Shown: piece after piece, positions 1-10,555 of the stretch
Numbering within the stretch: the first letter of the stretch is position 1
How the letters are laid out: each line of letters begins with the position of its first letter
Assembly: GCF_000801105.2 (NCBI RefSeq)
Contig: NC_079512.1
Span: 35,543,848 to 35,607,847, forward strand
DNA length: 64,000 nucleotides
Reading direction: 5' to 3'
Source: Raphanus sativus
Taxonomy: Eukaryota; Streptophyta; Magnoliopsida; Brassicales; Brassicaceae
Notes under the pieces: model-generated
Told to the model about the DNA's origin: nothing
Database searches by the model: none
The model's input: only the letters and a program-made list of their open reading frames with translations
Position numbers and translations under genes: made by a program

Positions 1-34
1 CAGTTTCTCATACTTTTCTCTTCTACTTCCATTG

Positions 35-1005
35 ATGGATTCAATGTATCGACCTCAGCGTCTCAACTCTGAAGGTCCATCTAATGTTTTGTGTTTGATT
101 AACTTATATATGCATGCTCTTTTTTTGTTGCTTAACTGCATGCTCTTTTCTTCGTAACCATATAATTTATTTCCTTTCGACATTTTCATCTTAGTTGTAC
201 ATTATCATACATTATAATATAAGCCCTAATAAGCCAGACTACTCGTACCCTTGATTATTCACAAATATGTATTTACGTGAATGTGAATAAACACACACAC
301 ACACACACATTAAAAAAGACTTCGTAGCCTTCATTATATAGCCCTGAATATATTTACGTGAATGTGAAAATTTGTATTTACGACCAGATCAGTAGATAGC
401 TCAATCCAAATCTAACTAGATCCTCACAAAATCAAGAAGGAAATGAGACTATTACATCTACGTAGCGATTAGTAAAAGAGATTATACAAATATTAGAGCT
501 TGAAAAAAAGTTGTTTGTATTTTTTCTTTGATAAATGCAGAAGTGTGTAGCGTGAAGTGGGATTTCATCAAGATGAGCGAACAAGAGGAAGACCTCATCT
601 TAAGAATGTACAGACTCGTAGGCGATAGGTAATCTTCTTTTCTTTCTCTAATTCGAAAATTACACACAAAACATGTGGCATGGGACCTTTCATACTCTTA
701 GTTAATTTATTGTCATGTCAATAATACATATAGCCTTTAAAGTCGATTTCCCACGAATGGCAACATTACTTAATTTGAAATGACCGATTAGACTCCTTAC
801 CGTTCCAAATTTTCCTAAGTTATGAAATATGAAAACGCATGAACATTTATAGAGATAATAGTTGATAAAATGAGGTTCAAGTAAATGTGTGTGTAGGTGG
901 GAGATAATAGCAGGAAGAGTACCGGGAAGAAAGGCTGTGGAGATAGAGAGATATTGGATCATGAGAAACAGCACACACGTCTTACCTCCATCTTCCAAAT
1001 CTTAA
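35..1005 (+). CDS. R3-MYB repressor, TRIPTYCHON/CAPRICE type
   Basis: Single-repeat MYB of the family that competes with R2R3-MYBs for bHLH partners and represses trichome or promotes root-hair fate in the nucleus. Three exons: 35-74, 541-628 and 897-1005, with GT-AG borders and phases that close to a 78-residue protein. Exon 2 encodes KWDFIKMSEQEEDLILRMYR and exon 3 starts with W-E-I-I-A-G-R, followed by the family signature E-I-E-R-Y-W-I-M-R-N. The bHLH-contact motif ([D/E]Lx2[R/K]x3Lx6Lx3R) is present, but its third Leu is Ile. The N-terminus has only 14 residues before the Ser-Glu-Glu junction and lacks the run of basic residues seen in TRY; the tail after MRNS is short and unrelated to TRY. 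It sits next to an MTM1-like gene, which by synteny suggests the TRY paralogue of the At4g27 block. No disabling mutation is visible. Whether it is called TRY-, TCL- or ETC-like is uncertain. Confidence 0.85.
291..309. repeat. (AC)n microsatellite
   Basis: About nine AC dinucleotides in intron 1 of the R3-MYB gene. A likely length polymorphism with no visible function. Confidence 0.9.
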
Positions 1006-1251
1006 CCTTCTTCGTGTGCCTCCCATGTTTGTTTTATTAAGTATTTCATTTTAGTTTCCTAAAATCTAAAAAACTAGGTGAGAAAATAATGTGTGAGCCA
1101 AGTGCGAGCTTGCTGGTGGCTTTAGCCTTTACCTAATCTCATCAAACCGGATTAAATACCCGGAGTTTAATAACAGAACAGTGCTATATGTCAGTGGAAC
1201 TGTTTACTTAAGTTGTACCGACACAACTTTCTTTGAGCATGGGCTAACACT

Positions 1252-1429
1252 AAGACTATCTTTATCGGTGGGACTCGGGGAAGTCCCTAAGTTAAGGTAC
1301 TTATTTGTTTTTTTTTCTTTTTTTTGGTCGGGATACAATAAAGGACGTCGGATTTTCCCTTCTCTCTTCTTTTTCTTCTTCTGTCAGTACGTGTCGTGAT
1401 CCCCGAATCCCACCAATAAAGATGCCTTA
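1252..1429. mobile_element. MITE with 29-bp terminal inverted repeats
   Basis: The left end (1252-1280) and the reverse complement of the right end (1401-1429) share the core ATCTTTAT[CT]GGTGGGA[CT]TCGGGG. The element is about 178 bp, has no coding capacity and lies between the R3-MYB and MTM1 genes. I see no clear target duplication, so the superfamily is open. A second element with a related TATTGGTG core lies near 63.2 kb. Confidence 0.6.
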
Positions 1430-1838
1430 ATATTCAATACAGTTTTGAAAGTACTTTTTTGTCTTAGGTCAGTCAACCCACTAGTTTGATTGTTGTGCAA
1501 GGTTTAGTATTATTTTTTCCAAAATGTAAAAACTAGATTATGAAATAAATACTTAAATAGCATGAGAGCTGGCTTATGCTGGGTGGATTTGCTCTCACTT
1601 GTCTAATCCATTGAACATTCAAAATAACCGAAATCGACGAAAGATCGAACCAAGAAAACCGGATTGAACCGCCGGTAATTTAACTGACCAAAAATTCCGG
1701 CTCAAAAACGGAGTAAACAAGGTTTTGGTGGAGAGGACTGAGCCTGATTTAACTTATTAATATGTTGTTACAAAAGTTGCTATAACCTAAAGCCGTATCC
1801 ACATTCACGTGTAAGATTTGTCTAGTGCCTTTGTTGGG

Positions 1839-3969
1839 TCATGATGAAGAGTATTGGCGATGCAGAACATACTTGACCACTTCGTAGAAGGAAACCACTA
1901 TCCCTACCGATGGTCCTGCACGAGCCACCCTTGGTCCCATTCCCGTGAACAGCCCTCTCATCCCTCCATCCCTGTGTGCAGTAGATATTGTCATGTCTTG
2001 TCTCGATGCTATTAGCAAACAGAAATGGAAACCTTTCAAATACACATACATACCTCCAAACCTCTATGAGTGTCTGTCTTGTAGTCATTCTCATCGCCCT
2101 ACTAGGGTCCTTCTGAATTTATGAAAATGGAGAGATATATAAGTATGGTATCAAAACCAAGGAAGAGGTTTACAAATCAAATAGACAAACCTCTATCTGT
2201 CTTCTTGTTTTTGCAACGTCAAAAGGACAAGTAGTGGCAGCAGCGATACTTCCAGCTACAAAACCAGCGGAAAAGTTTGCACCAAGAATACCAAGAGCGT
2301 TTGTATCATTTCCCACGATCCCAAGAAGCCTCCTTCTCATCTGTGCACCAAGAGAGCAAGGTCAAACCAATTCAGTTCCTTGAAAATCCATCTCTCTGAA
2401 TTGTGAAAAAACATATCAAAGGGCTTACTGGCTCGAGAGTTGCCCAGCAGATTGCTGAGAATGGAACATCACGCGCAAGCTGTGCACCCAAGCCTCTCCA
2501 GAGAACACGATAATTGTGCACTGTCACAAGGAACGAGAGACTCAATAAAATAATCAACTACTTTGGTGATAACCTCCCACAGGCATGTATCTCAGTGTTG
2601 TGTATAATATACTTAAGAGAGGGCAAACTTGAACTGATTACATAATGAGGAAAACATAAAAAGTTCAATAATTGCCAAATTATTGTCAATTGTAAGAAGA
2701 AGAAAGAAGTGTATATTACAGCTAACGTCAAGGTTATTTGCTGTCCTGACTTCAGAGACAACACCAACCAGTGTTTTAACAACTCCAGGAGGCTTCATAC
2801 CAGCTTTAGCTTCTTTGAATGCCTTAGTTTAGAAAAAAAAAAGTAAAATGGAAAAAAAAATGAATAGCAAGTCACAAAAAGATCTCACTGCAAAGTATCC
2901 AGAGTTCCAGAGACAAAACATACCTGCATACGTGTCCTCGCAAGCTCAATTGGATAGCAGACTGTACAAGCTAGGGACCGTGCCAAGGCCCCAGCCACAA
3001 GAGGCACAAACATGGTCGTAGAAGGCGCATTCTCCCGAGAGAACTCTTCCATCCGGTTGCGAAACATATCGTAGAAAGGGAGATAAATCCCAACCTGTCA
3101 CGAAACTTGAGAGCTCACTGATCTATATACTCTCTATCAAAACAAAACCAAACAAATGTAAAATAGGAGAGCACTACCATGGGCACAGCAATGGCAAGAC
3201 CAGCATTAGTCCCTCTCCACAGGCGTGCCATGCCCTCCTGTCGTATGATCTTGGTGAAGACATCAATAGTTCCTTTGTACTGGAAGCAATCTGGCGGGCA
3301 AATAGAGACGGTACCATGAACACCAGCGCGTGAACATGAGGGCGAACATCTCAAGTCTGTAAACATCTGAAACCCATAAAAGAAACGGAGGATTATTACA
3401 TTGACTCAAAAACATATTTGGGTTTGTGGAATGAATAAAGACAAGAAAGTGTTCTCCTTTACACAACTGTCCCAAAAAAATAAAAAACAAAAGAAGAGTT
3501 CAGACACATACCATGTTCGGTCCAAAAAACGCCATGCGGCCAATGGCGTAACTGAGTGGGTGAGAGTAAGAAACTCCGGCAGCTTGAGCTTGCAATCGAG
3601 TCTGAAATTAATTAACAACATATCGTCTGTCATAAATAACTTTCCGGCGGTTTAGGGAAATAACATCAAACACAAGAAAGAAACGTGTACCTTGACGACG
3701 TCGAGAGGGTTTAGAATAACTGCGGACAAAAACGCAGCTCCGGCGGCGGAGAAAACTCTTTCCGTCAGCCCTAGCTTTTCCTCCGTCGAACCCTTCTCCT
3801 CCTTCTGAGGCCGTGAAACTACTTGCACTCCGAGGCTTCCAAATCCTCTCGCATCTGCTGTTCTTGTAGTCGAATCCACGATCGAAAAATCACGGATTTC
3901 AGTCTCCGCCGACGACGGCATCCCGGAAGCAATCCAGAGATTCTCCGGGCGGCGCTCTGCCTCAACCAT
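1839..3969 (-). CDS. MTM1: Mitochondrial carrier family protein, MTM1-like
   Basis: Inner-mitochondrial-membrane carrier of the MTM1 group, linked to manganese delivery to mitochondrial SOD and to iron homeostasis. Nine exons: 3691-3969, 3512-3601, 3178-3366, 2924-3094, 2720-2822, 2429-2520, 2191-2340, 2054-2112 and 1839-1971. They join in phase to 421 residues, close to the family's usual length. Three carrier repeats are visible through their Px[D/E]xx[K/R] signatures: NPLDVVK at the exon 1 end, CYPIELARTRMQ in exon 4 and CPFDVAKTRRQ in exon 7. The Cys-rich loop after helix 1 (DLRCSPSCSRAG and CPPDCFQYKG, exon 3), typical of MTM1 and its yeast orthologue, is intact. The start is the Met of MVEAERRPE; open frame upstream has no ATG. 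Exon 5 is taken to end at T|GTAATA, because that donor keeps the frame. The gene looks functional. Confidence 0.92.
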
Positions 3970-4040
3970 TTTAGCCTTCCTATGAATCAACCGGGAAAGC
4001 ACAGAAAGAGATTCGGTTTGAATCAAACCGTTTGATCAAT

Positions 4041-5520
4041 CAAAGACCTCGATCAATGGCGAAAATATTTTTTTTTCCAGAGAAAATCGGCGAGAAAAAA
4101 GGTTTGATTTTTATTTTTTTCCAGATTACTTGGAGAGGAGGAGAGAGAGAGGAGAATAAGGCAAAACAAAGGAATACTGAAGACTTCAGTGGGTAGCCTC
4201 ACAGCCAACGAAAACCCTAATGCTTTAACACGCGCGTTTTGGAAGGTTCTACATACAGATTACTAAACCGTTAAATCTAACCGGATAAACCGATCCTCGA
4301 GTTTCTATCCAATTGATTAACCTAATGATATAACATAAGCAACTTGTAAGAACGAACTCAATCGAAACTATATTCTCCTGTGATTGAATCTTTTGTGGTA
4401 TAGAATGGTGTGTGTAGCAAGTTAGAGATAGTGGTTCAGTGGAAGATATAGGCAAACCGAATCGGTCTTAGGCTCTTTTACGATGCTTCTAACGAAGCTA
4501 GGACATTCTCTTGAGTTATATAGTAGCTGGGCTCCACAACATATAACACTTGCTATGGATGGCTATTACAAAAGTTGTAATATATTCGTGGTGAAGAGGC
4601 ATGAAGAGTGGCAATTCACGTGTCAAACAGTCCACCAAATACGCTCGTTTCATTTGGTGTGCCCGACTCAACTCAAGCCATATGTATTTTTTTTTTGTCA
4701 AAAGCCATATGTATTTATATCTCTCTTTGCCCACCTTACTTCTTTTAATATTTGACGAAAAAAATACTTTTCGTTGATTTCATGTATTTTGATATATACT
4801 TATAAAAAAGGTCAGTATATTCAAATTCATAGTGTCATTCATGACGTATGTGAATTGTGATCCAGTTAAAAACCGCTAGCTTTGACTAATTTGAAAAAAT
4901 GCGTACAGTTCTGTAGTTCTATTCTTCTCAAATCACATTTCTCAGCTCAGGTTAGATTCTTCTCAAACGTAACACAAGATTTAAAAACTCTGAAGCTTAC
5001 TTTATTTACATATCAACAATTTGGTTGAATCTTTTAACATGAAATAATACGTAATATTTGTGCTTATGACTTTTACCTTTTTAATAGTTATATATTTAAA
5101 ATTATAATTTCTTTAAGTTCTTTTGTTATCACCTAGTTTACTACTATAATCATCTCAAGCCTCCACTAATCACAATTTGTAAAGCTTGTAATAAGAGGGC
5201 GATATGTAGATACTAGATATCATTTGATGAGCAGTGCTAAACGTGAAAGTATCGAGAAGAGCCAAAAAAATGTAAATAAAACACTTAGTTGAAGTAGTGA
5301 TGTATCATTATCATTCATTTAATCACATTGCCTAACTATAATTTATTCATAAGAAAAACTTGGTCAGAAAACTGAACAATATCACTTTTTAATTACTAGC
5401 TACCTAGAAACGATATTTCACTAAATATCAAGAAAAAATGTTTAGAATAATTTCCTAGTTACTTTTTCAACTATTTTCCTATGAAAATGAACGTCAAGAT
5501 AACGATATTTCACTAAATAT
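4041..5520. other. Intergenic region, no gene recognised
   Basis: AT-rich DNA upstream of the MTM1-like gene. It contains pyrimidine-rich promoter-like sequence close to that gene and no spliced or long ORF I can support. A perfect 20-bp direct repeat (ACGATATTTCACTAAATATC) occurs at 5410-5429 and again at 5502-5521, the second copy touching the 5' junction of the LINE. Confidence 0.6.
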
Positions 5521-8307
5521 CCAGACGGAATGACAAGTCTCTTCTTCCAGAAATACTGGGGCATCACAGCCGATGTAGTGCGACAGACGGTTAAAGAGTT
5601 CTTCCAGTTCGGTACCTTGGACCCCCGGTTAAACCAGACCAATATCTGTCTCATCCCCAAGACAGAGAGACCGACGGAAATGACTGAATTCAGGCCCATA
5701 AGTCTGTGCAACGTTTCTTATAAGGTTATCTCCAAGCTCATGAGTAAGCGCTTGAGAAAATGTCTACCGAAGATCATCTCCGAAACCCAATCGGCCTTTG
5801 TGGCCAGACGTCTTATTACAGACAATATCCTAGTCGCACATGAAGTTTTCCACGCCCTACGGACCAATCCAAGCTGTAGATCGAAGTTTGTTGCAATTAA
5901 AACAGATATGAGCAAAGCTTTCGATAGAGTTGAATGGTCCTTTCTAGAAGCCCTCCTCCTGAAACTCGGCTTCTCGTCACAATGGGTGTCTTGGATTAAA
6001 CAATGTATTTCATCGGTCTCGTACCAGGTCCTGTTAAACGGTGAACCAAAAGGGAAAGTCACACCATCGAAGGGCATCCGGCAAGGCGATCCCTTATCAC
6101 CCTTTCTTTTCATTCTCCTCACGGAAGCTCTTATCTCCCACCTCCAGGGTGCGGAAAGAGAGGGACGAATCACTGGTCTCAAGATAGCTCGAAACAGCCC
6201 ACCAGTCTCCCATCTCCTCTTCGCAGACGATAGCCTCTTCTTTTGCAAAGCCGATGCCCAACAATGTTCAGAACTTATGCGTATCATCAACACCTACGGT
6301 GTTTCCTCCGGACAGCAATTGAACATTAATAAATCGTCCATCCTTTTCGGCAGCAAAGTCCCCCCAGATATCAAATCCGAACTCAAACGTACCCTAGGCA
6401 TAACTAAAGAAGGCGGTATGGGCGTCTATCTAGGTTTACCGGAGAAAATCTGTGGCAGTAAAAAACAGGCTTTCGCCTTCATACAGGAACGGCTCCTTAA
6501 TCGTATCAACTCCTGGTCCGGGAAACTCCTCTCCAAAGGAGGGAAAGAAGTATTGATCAAATCCGTCGCCCAAGCTCTTCCCACCTATGTCATGTCGTGC
6601 TTTCTACTCCCCCTGGATATCATAAGAAAACTGACTAGTGCGATCTCTAAATTCTGGTGGAGCACAAAGCAAAACAACAAAGGTCTACACTGGATCGCCT
6701 GGAAGAACATTTGCATTCCTCAAGACAAGGGAGGACTCGGATTCAGAGATCTTAGAAATTTTAATCTCGCCTTACTTGCGAAGCAACTATGGAGATTGAT
6801 CCAGTTTCCATCGTCCCTCCTCGCCAGAGTTTTGAAAGGGAGATACTTCCGCCTTTCATCCCCAGTCGATGTTACGAAGGCGAGTTCCCCATCGTATGTA
6901 TGGCGCAGCTTGATGGCGGCACAACCCCTTTTAAAAGCGGGTCTGCGACGATCAATTGGCTCCGGTAGTAATACTATGGTCTGGTCCGACAACTGGCTAC
7001 CAGATACCATACCACGTCCAGCCATCCCGCGCGGCACTTCGTTTGATCCAACCCTTCGGGTTTGTGATCTCATGGATGCATCGGCAACAAAATGGGACCT
7101 CCCCAAGCTCCAACGCCTGCTCTCCAATGACGACATTGCTCTTATTCAGAGCCTTCGCCTGCCAGGTCCAAACCGCCCGGATAGCTTCTGTTGGGCCCCT
7201 ACCACGTCCGGCGCCTACTCCGTGAAGACCGGATACGCACTCGCGATGAAAAGAGAAGCTCCTCTAGCCACTCCTGCTGTCACCGAGCCTAGTACCACAA
7301 GCCTGAAAGCCAAAACATGGTCTTTAAAGACCTCGAGAAAGATCAAACATTTTATATGGCAAGCATTTTCAGATTGCATTCCGGTGTGTAGCCGTCTCAC
7401 TGACCGGCACTGTAGCTCGGAGAGAAACTGCCCACGCTGTGGGGCTGATGATGAATCTATAAACCACCTTCTCTTCGAGTGCCCACCCTCTGTCCAGGTA
7501 TGGGCTCTAGCCCATATCCCCCACTCTCCGGGTCTTTTCCCGAGCACTTCATTATTCAGCAATCTAAACCATATTCTCTGGCAAGCAAAAGGACTTGGTA
7601 TTCCAACCACAATCCTGGAAAACGTGCCGTGGATACTATGGTTTATTTGGAAAGCCCGTAATGATAAACTTTTTAACGGCATTGAGACACCTCCTCTTGA
7701 TATACTCCAGATCGCTATTTCGGAAGCAGAAAACTGGAGGCTCGCACAAGTCTTAGATAAAAGTCAAGAAGTGGAGATAACCCGATCATCATCCCAAGCT
7801 ACACCCCTCGGCCCTAGATGCTCTATTGACGCCTCTTGGCATCAAGATGACGCGTTCATAGGTGGAGGAATGGTCATGACGAGAGAGGATGGGGTAACAA
7901 TCTTTGGTTCATTCTCTAGTAACCGAAGTTTAACCCCCCTACACGCTGAGTTTCATACTCTGCTGTGGGCTATGAAATCCTCACTCCAAATGAACCATCT
8001 AGATATGACGTTTGAGACAGACTGTCTACAACTAGTCAAGATCATCGACGACGAAAAAAAAGACGACTGGCCATCCTTATTGGTCGAATTTGAAGAGTTT
8101 CATCACCTTCATTCTCTGTTTGCTCTTTGTTCTATTTGTTTTATTCCCCGTTCCAACAATGTCCGAGCCGATAGTCTTGCTAAAGAAGCTCGAGCTCGTG
8201 GAACCTTATTTTCCCATGTAAACTCTAATGCCCCAAGTTGGATGGTTCATACCAACCGTATGGGAACTCATTAATAAAACATGGAGCTTTAGATGTCAAA
8301 AAAAAAA
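5521..8307 (+). mobile_element. 5'-truncated LINE (L1/RTE-like plant non-LTR element)
   Basis: A non-LTR retrotransposon fragment. It begins abruptly inside the ORF2 reverse transcriptase at the P-D-G-M-T-S-L-F-F segment, so 5' UTR, ORF1 and endonuclease are missing. It ends 33 bp after the ORF2 stop with a 10-A tail (8298-8307). Such 5' truncation is normal for target-primed reverse transcription. No convincing target-site duplication is seen. Confidence 0.88.
5530..8274 (+). CDS. LINE ORF2 fragment: reverse transcriptase, zf-RVT and RNase H
   Basis: A 914-codon frame with no stop. Order: RT (about 35-300), with LIPK, FRPISLCN, KTDMSKAFDRVEW near residue 126, GIRQGDPLSPFLF and the catalytic F-A-D-D at 231-234; then a thumb/linker; then a zf-RVT domain (about 605-665) with C-P-R-C-G-A and N-H-L-L-F-E-C; then an RNase H fold (about 763-880) with S-I-D-A-S-W, H-A-E, E-T-D-C and the terminal V-R-A-D-S-L-A-K. 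It lacks the AP endonuclease and cannot act as a full element. The unbroken frame suggests a fairly recent insertion. The first ATG is arbitrary; the reading frame enters from the truncation point. Confidence 0.85.
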   Translation: MTSLFFQKYWGITADVVRQTVKEFFQFGTLDPRLNQTNICLIPKTERPTEMTEFRPISLCNVSYKVISKLMSKRLRKCLPKIISETQSAFVARRLITDNILVAHEVFHALRTNPSCRSKFVAIKTDMSKAFDRVEWSFLEALLLKLGFSSQWVSWIKQCISSVSYQVLLNGEPKGKVTPSKGIRQGDPLSPFLFILLTEALISHLQGAEREGRITGLKIARNSPPVSHLLFADDSLFFCKADAQQCSELMRIINTYGVSSGQQLNINKSSILFGSKVPPDIKSELKRTLGITKEGGMGVYLGLPEKICGSKKQAFAFIQERLLNRINSWSGKLLSKGGKEVLIKSVAQALPTYVMSCFLLPLDIIRKLTSAISKFWWSTKQNNKGLHWIAWKNICIPQDKGGLGFRDLRNFNLALLAKQLWRLIQFPSSLLARVLKGRYFRLSSPVDVTKASSPSYVWRSLMAAQPLLKAGLRRSIGSGSNTMVWSDNWLPDTIPRPAIPRGTSFDPTLRVCDLMDASATKWDLPKLQRLLSNDDIALIQSLRLPGPNRPDSFCWAPTTSGAYSVKTGYALAMKREAPLATPAVTEPSTTSLKAKTWSLKTSRKIKHFIWQAFSDCIPVCSRLTDRHCSSERNCPRCGADDESINHLLFECPPSVQVWALAHIPHSPGLFPSTSLFSNLNHILWQAKGLGIPTTILENVPWILWFIWKARNDKLFNGIETPPLDILQIAISEAENWRLAQVLDKSQEVEITRSSSQATPLGPRCSIDASWHQDDAFIGGGMVMTREDGVTIFGSFSSNRSLTPLHAEFHTLLWAMKSSLQMNHLDMTFETDCLQLVKIIDDEKKDDWPSLLVEFEEFHHLHSLFALCSICFIPRSNNVRADSLAKEARARGTLFSHVNSNAPSWMVHTNRMGTH

Positions 8308-8889
8308 GATAGCGAAAAAAATAAATGAAATAACGTCAAAAATCAAGAAGAGGGCAAAAATAAAGGTTATACAATATTACAATGACGTTGGCATACTTCA
8401 ACCAGTCAAACTCTCTACAACTTTAAAGCACGAAATGCTAAACCCCACAAGCTCCTTCACCATAAATTACTTCCAACAGAATGTCTATTGGTTGGTAGAA
8501 TTTCAACAACAACAGATGAAGAGGGAAACGAAAACTTTGTAGGACCGACCTCTAGTAAAGACAAAGCTTCCTCCTGAGTCCTGCCATGCCAGTTGATCTT
8601 CTTTACTCAAAATAGCTAATATACTTTTGACTATGGTCAACAAAACGATCCAAGTTGTTTTACTTTGTCATTATGTCAAAATTTTAAAACACTCACAAGA
8701 AAACACTAAATACCAAAGAAAATGGAAAAAGTATCTTCATGGAGGTCTATTTTTCATTGTGTGTTAATGATGAAACATCATGTATCTACATTTTGCTTTG
8801 GAAAGATGATCAAATGGCATTATGTAGAATTCCAGAATAATCATTGCAAATTATAAAATAAACAGATATTCACAAAACAGAGAAAAACA
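8308..8889. other. AT-rich intergenic segment
   Basis: Between the LINE tail and the Helitron-like terminus. No gene, tRNA or convincing repeat is seen. The segment encoding the PYL10 C-terminus (gate SGLPA and later latch) was looked for on the minus strand and not found. Confidence 0.5.
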
Positions 8890-8960
8890 TCTATCTTATT
8901 AAATCAGAAACATTACAACTTTTTCTAGGTAGATTTTAAAGGTGGACCTCATATATTTAA
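8890..8960 (+). mobile_element. Helitron 5' terminus (solo or truncated)
   Basis: Starts TCTATCTTATTAAATCAG after an A and continues through ACATTACAACTT, a CTAGGTAGATTTTAAAG block and GGACCTCAT. Its reverse complement matches 14963-15033, the 5' end of the second Helitron, at roughly 90 percent by eye. It is in the opposite orientation. No CTAG end with a GC hairpin follows before the assembly gap, so the element is truncated or ends inside the gap. Confidence 0.6.
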
Positions 8961-9344
8961 ATTAAATGTCTCATTTCTTATATATAATACGTACCATAGT
9001 CTAACTTTGCATTTATGTATTTTCTTAAATACAATTCCTCTGTTTATCCATATTGCATATATGATTCACATTTATTACATGTCGATTTAAATAAAATAGA
9101 TTTATTTGTACGAATAAAGAATACTAAAAATATGAATCGTACTAGAATTACCATATATAATTCATTTTAAATTGATCAGTATACTTTCATTGGCCATATT
9201 GATTTATTTGTACGAATAACATTAAGTAGATAAGTCATAGACACATACATAAAGATATGACTATTCTTTAACTACGTTGGGCCTAATCTACTTTCTAAAA
9301 CAAATAACACATAGCTTTATATATTGTATAGAATATAGTAATAT

Positions 9345-9444
9345 NNNNNNNNNNNNNNNNNNNNNNNNNNNNNNNNNNNNNNNNNNNNNNNNNNNNNNNN
9401 NNNNNNNNNNNNNNNNNNNNNNNNNNNNNNNNNNNNNNNNNNNN
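9345..9444. other. Assembly gap (100 N)
   Basis: Exactly 100 N, the usual placeholder for a gap of unknown size. It cuts the PYL10-like gene directly after exon 2. Confidence 0.99.
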
Positions 9445-9782
9445 CTTACCGCACCAGTCTCCAACTTCTTGTCTTTGACCACGCAACTACTAATAAACGG
9501 CTTGTATTTTTGTGGTTGATCGAATTTCCTCACAATTGACCACACCTTTTCACAAAAACAAACAACCAAACCATTAACATCTCAGTTCGTATTCCTTGAT
9601 TCATAATTGGAGAGGGGAGAGAAAGGGAGAAATCAAGAAGAGAACAAGCTTACGAGATGAAGAGGAGCTTTGATGTGCTTAACGAGCCTCAAGCTACACT
9701 GATTCTCCAAAAGCTCCTCCTGCATGTGGTGACTCTTGATGCACTCGTTCTCCATGTTCTCTGTCTCTACAGCGTTCATCAT
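9445..9782 (-). pseudogene. PYL10: PYL10-like ABA receptor, 5' part only, cut by the gap
   Basis: Two exons of a PYR/PYL/RCAR abscisic acid receptor, a START-fold cytosolic and nuclear protein that inhibits clade-A PP2Cs when ABA is bound. Exon 1 (9654-9782) encodes 43 residues ending LVKHIKAPLHL. Exon 2 (from 9545 down to the gap) continues VWSIVRKFDQPQKYKPFIS and C-V-V. These match the start of PYL10. Sequence at the gap edge, GCG|GTAAG, could be a second donor or the codons for Val-Arg. The gate, latch and C-terminal helix are absent: they are not on the other side of the gap, where Helitron- and LINE-derived DNA begins. The start could be Met at 9782 or 9779. No stop is seen in what remains. 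It is either a truncated pseudogene or an intact gene mis-assembled at the gap. Confidence 0.85.
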
Positions 9783-9885
9783 ATTCAGAGCACACAGACA
9801 AAGTGACAAGCACGGCAAGAAAACAAGGAATATTCTTTGATATAATAAGAGACAGCTCTCACGGATTCTTCTTATACAAGGAAGG

Positions 9886-9961
9886 GCGAGTCTAATGTAA
9901 TCTTATTGGACAAAAGTACCAAAGCGAATCTAATGTAATCTTATTGGACAAAAGTACCAAA
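9886..9961. repeat. Tandem duplication of a 38-bp CCAAT-containing unit
   Basis: Two adjacent 38-bp copies (9886-9923 and 9924-9961) with one mismatch seen. Each has ATTGG, which is CCAAT in the direction of the PYL10-like gene whose start lies about 105 bp away. It is probably part of that gene's promoter. Confidence 0.8.
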
Positions 9962-10344
9962 TCTATGCTAATCTACACCTGTCGTCCTATAGGATGCTCT
10001 ATTAATTGACGCATATCCCCTCTGTTTCTGTTGGTGAATTTTTATATTTTAATCATTCATACTTTTGGTTTGTTCATAGTTGCTTTTGAGTTTTTAGTGG
10101 ATACTAATTGGAAGGTGGAATGTAATTGGTGCTACATGAAATATTGGATAGTTTTGTCTTTTGCTAACTTTCCGTTATTAGTAAGGTAATATACAAATTG
10201 GATATATTCACATTGATACTTGTTTTGTAAGACTTATTAGAGCCATAAGTTCACAACAAATTTACCCAACAACTCAACTAACCAATAAAATTAAGCCAAA
10301 CAGTTCATCATTCCAAATTAAATTTATCAGATAAGATCAGTGAT

Positions 10345-10555
10345 GATATTAAGTTTTAAATTTTGGAAACAAATAAAATCTAAAAAAATTTGATTGGAAT
10401 CTTTTCTCAGTTAGAAGTCTTCTATAAATCTAATTGTATAGAAACAAATGATAAGATTCCAAGTTACTAAATTGTTTCTTTTTGGAGAATATTTTAGGGA
10501 AGAGATTCACAATTTGATAAGATTCTTCTATCAAATCTAATCGTATAGTAATAAA
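10345..10555. repeat. Tandem ~165-bp repeat array, left part
   Basis: Parts of two units that share TAAGATTCCAAGTTACTAAA, a GGAGAATATTTTAGG block and TTGGAATCTTTTCTCAG with the sequence right of the Helitron (13909-14090). The array is interrupted by the Helitron at 10555/10556. Confidence 0.7.

Noticed and set aside
4483..4755. 90-codon plus-strand frame
   Set aside because: Contains a T-run and a repeated segment, no recognisable domain, no splice partner.
5718..7682. Long minus-strand frames of 138-191 codons
   Set aside because: Antisense shadows of the LINE ORF2; composition follows the opposite-strand codons.
8308..9344. Missing PYL10 C-terminal exons
   Set aside because: Read in all minus-strand frames for the SGLPA gate, the latch and the C-terminal helix; none found.
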